Below are positions 5,345 to 6,108 of a stretch of 6,108 bases of DNA, piece after piece. The stretch comes from an uncultured Synergistales bacterium. GTDB taxonomy: Bacteria; Synergistota; Synergistia; Synergistales; Aminobacteriaceae. The position numbers and the translations under genes are program-made. Within the stretch, counting starts at the first letter, position 1; each line of letters starts with the position of its first letter. Location: positions 1 to 6,108 of the forward strand of contig CALFXN010000502.1 of assembly GCA_937957815.1 (NCBI GenBank), given 5' to 3'. A model generated the notes under the pieces. The model was not told the DNA's origin and made no database searches. It was given only the letters and a program-made list of their open reading frames with translations.

Positions 5345-6108
5345 TCGTTCACGCTCCGTTTCTCAGCGGGTTTGAGGGGAAGGACCGATCGGGAAATGCC
5401 ATTTCTCCGGAGCGCGAGGGAGAGGATCGTTTTGATGATGTCGGCGTACGTCCCGCCGCTCAGCCTGTAAAGGATCGGAAGGTCGCTGTAGGTCGGAGAG
5501 AGTCCGGGCAGGGGATTCACGTCGATGACGTGCGGATTTCCCGCCGCGTCGAGGCGGAGGTCAATCCGGGAGACATCCCGCAGTTCGAGCGCGCGGAACG
5601 CCATAAGGGCGCACGCTTCGGCCTTTTCGCGCACTTCCGCGGGGATCATGTCCGGTCCTTCGTACCGGACGCGGTTTTTCCAGTCGCGCTTGTGTTCGAG
5701 CGAATAAAGGAACGTCCCTTCCTCTTTCGCCGTCGGCGCGATCCGCATCATGCCTCCTGCCCAAGGCTCCTCGTTGCCGAAGATGCCGACGGTGATCTCG
5801 TCCCCGGGAAGGAACTCCTCGACGATGGCGTCCTGGTCGTAGAGCGACCAGATGCGGTCGACACGCGCGCGGGCCTCGGATTCGTCTTTCACGAGGGAAT
5901 CGGGAAAGATCCCCTTCGAAGAGCCCTCGAAGCGCGGTTTGACGACCCATCGCGTCTCCTGTTCCGGAAGCGACACACGTGCGCCTTTCCTGAAGAGAAA
6001 GGCTTTCGGAACGGGAACGCTCTCTCCGGCGAGCGCTCTGTTCGTAAGGTATTTGTCGAGCGAAAGCGACATTGAAACGGAGTCGGATCCGCTGAAGGGG
6101 ATTCCGAG
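5341..6108 (-). CDS. ATP-grasp ligase, D-Ala-D-Ala-ligase-like, 5' end outside the window
   Basis: The frame is open to the window edge: the 12 codons before ATG 6072 read LGIPFSGSDSVS, which is the conserved Ddl stretch LGIPYTGS just before the SLDK motif. The true start is therefore upstream and about 80-100 N-terminal residues are missing. Within the 255 residues present are SLSLDKYLT (14-22), VVKPRFEGSSKGI (55-67), VEEFLPGDE (96-104), RIDLRLD (181-187) and VIDVNPLPGLSP (194-205), the last very close to Ddl apart from Asp for the metal Glu. Around 136-148 it reads SLEHKRDWKNRVR instead of the Ddl Lys-Tyr segment, so a housekeeping D-Ala-D-Ala ligase is unlikely. It is clearly different in sequence from the downstream ligase, so the pair is not a recent duplication. 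It is the first gene of the operon seen here and overlaps the next by 4 nt. Confidence 0.9.
   Translation of the reverse strand, partial: LGIPFSGSDSVSMSLSLDKYLTNRALAGESVPVPKAFLFRKGARVSLPEQETRWVVKPRFEGSSKGIFPDSLVKDESEARARVDRIWSLYDQDAIVEEFLPGDEITVGIFGNEEPWAGGMMRIAPTAKEEGTFLYSLEHKRDWKNRVRYEGPDMIPAEVREKAEACALMAFRALELRDVSRIDLRLDAAGNPHVIDVNPLPGLSPTYSDLPILYRLSGGTYADIIKTILSLALRRNGISRSVLPLKPAEKRSVNE

Noticed and set aside
5311..6075. 254-residue plus-strand open frame opposite the first ligase
   Set aside because: It is antisense to conserved ATP-grasp motifs and has no family resemblance.
1..6108. CRISPR arrays, tRNA or rRNA genes, insertion sequences
   Set aside because: No regularly spaced repeats, no tRNA-like cloverleaf, no rRNA signature and no transposase motif were seen on either strand.

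Overview
The window looks like one end of a high-GC bacterial (probably metagenome-derived) contig. The first 43 bases are not genomic: bases 10-43 match the Illumina TruSeq/NEBNext read-2 adapter, so real sequence starts near base 44. The genes are dense, with bacterial ribosome-binding sites, GTG/ATG starts and overlapping operon junctions. An oxygen-sensitive lysine 2,3-aminomutase and several amino-acid-related enzymes suggest an anaerobic or facultative amino-acid-using bacterium. Synergistota or an anaerobic delta-proteobacterial lineage would fit, but this is only a guess because no marker gene is present.

Left part (44-2419). A truncated minus-strand gene starts at 90 and runs into the adapter; its first 15 residues look like a signal peptide or membrane anchor. 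It has a good sigma-70-type promoter on the minus strand, overlapped by a 9-bp inverted repeat. Reading right from there on the plus strand are a small cupin protein, a Fsr-type (fosmidomycin-resistance-like) MFS exporter with its own candidate promoter and a 12-bp palindrome, and an unrecognised secreted protein with an internal duplication.

Middle (2430-2461). A 32-bp perfect palindrome separates the two convergent transcription units and is probably a shared terminator.

Right part (2463-6108, minus strand). Four genes form a tight operon. In order of transcription they are an ATP-grasp ligase (its 5' end lies beyond the window), a second and divergent ATP-grasp ligase (4-nt ATGA overlap), a short GNAT acetyltransferase (11-nt overlap) and lysine 2,3-aminomutase (7-nt gap). 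KamA retains every residue known to be needed for SAM, [4Fe-4S], PLP, zinc and lysine binding, so it should make L-beta-lysine. The two ligases resemble D-Ala-D-Ala ligase but seem to lack a key active-site tyrosine. Taken together, the operon looks like a small pathway that makes beta-lysine, joins it by ATP-dependent amide bonds and N-acetylates it. The product could be a compatible solute or a small beta-lysyl peptide. This pathway is the most interesting content of the window, and its product is an inference.
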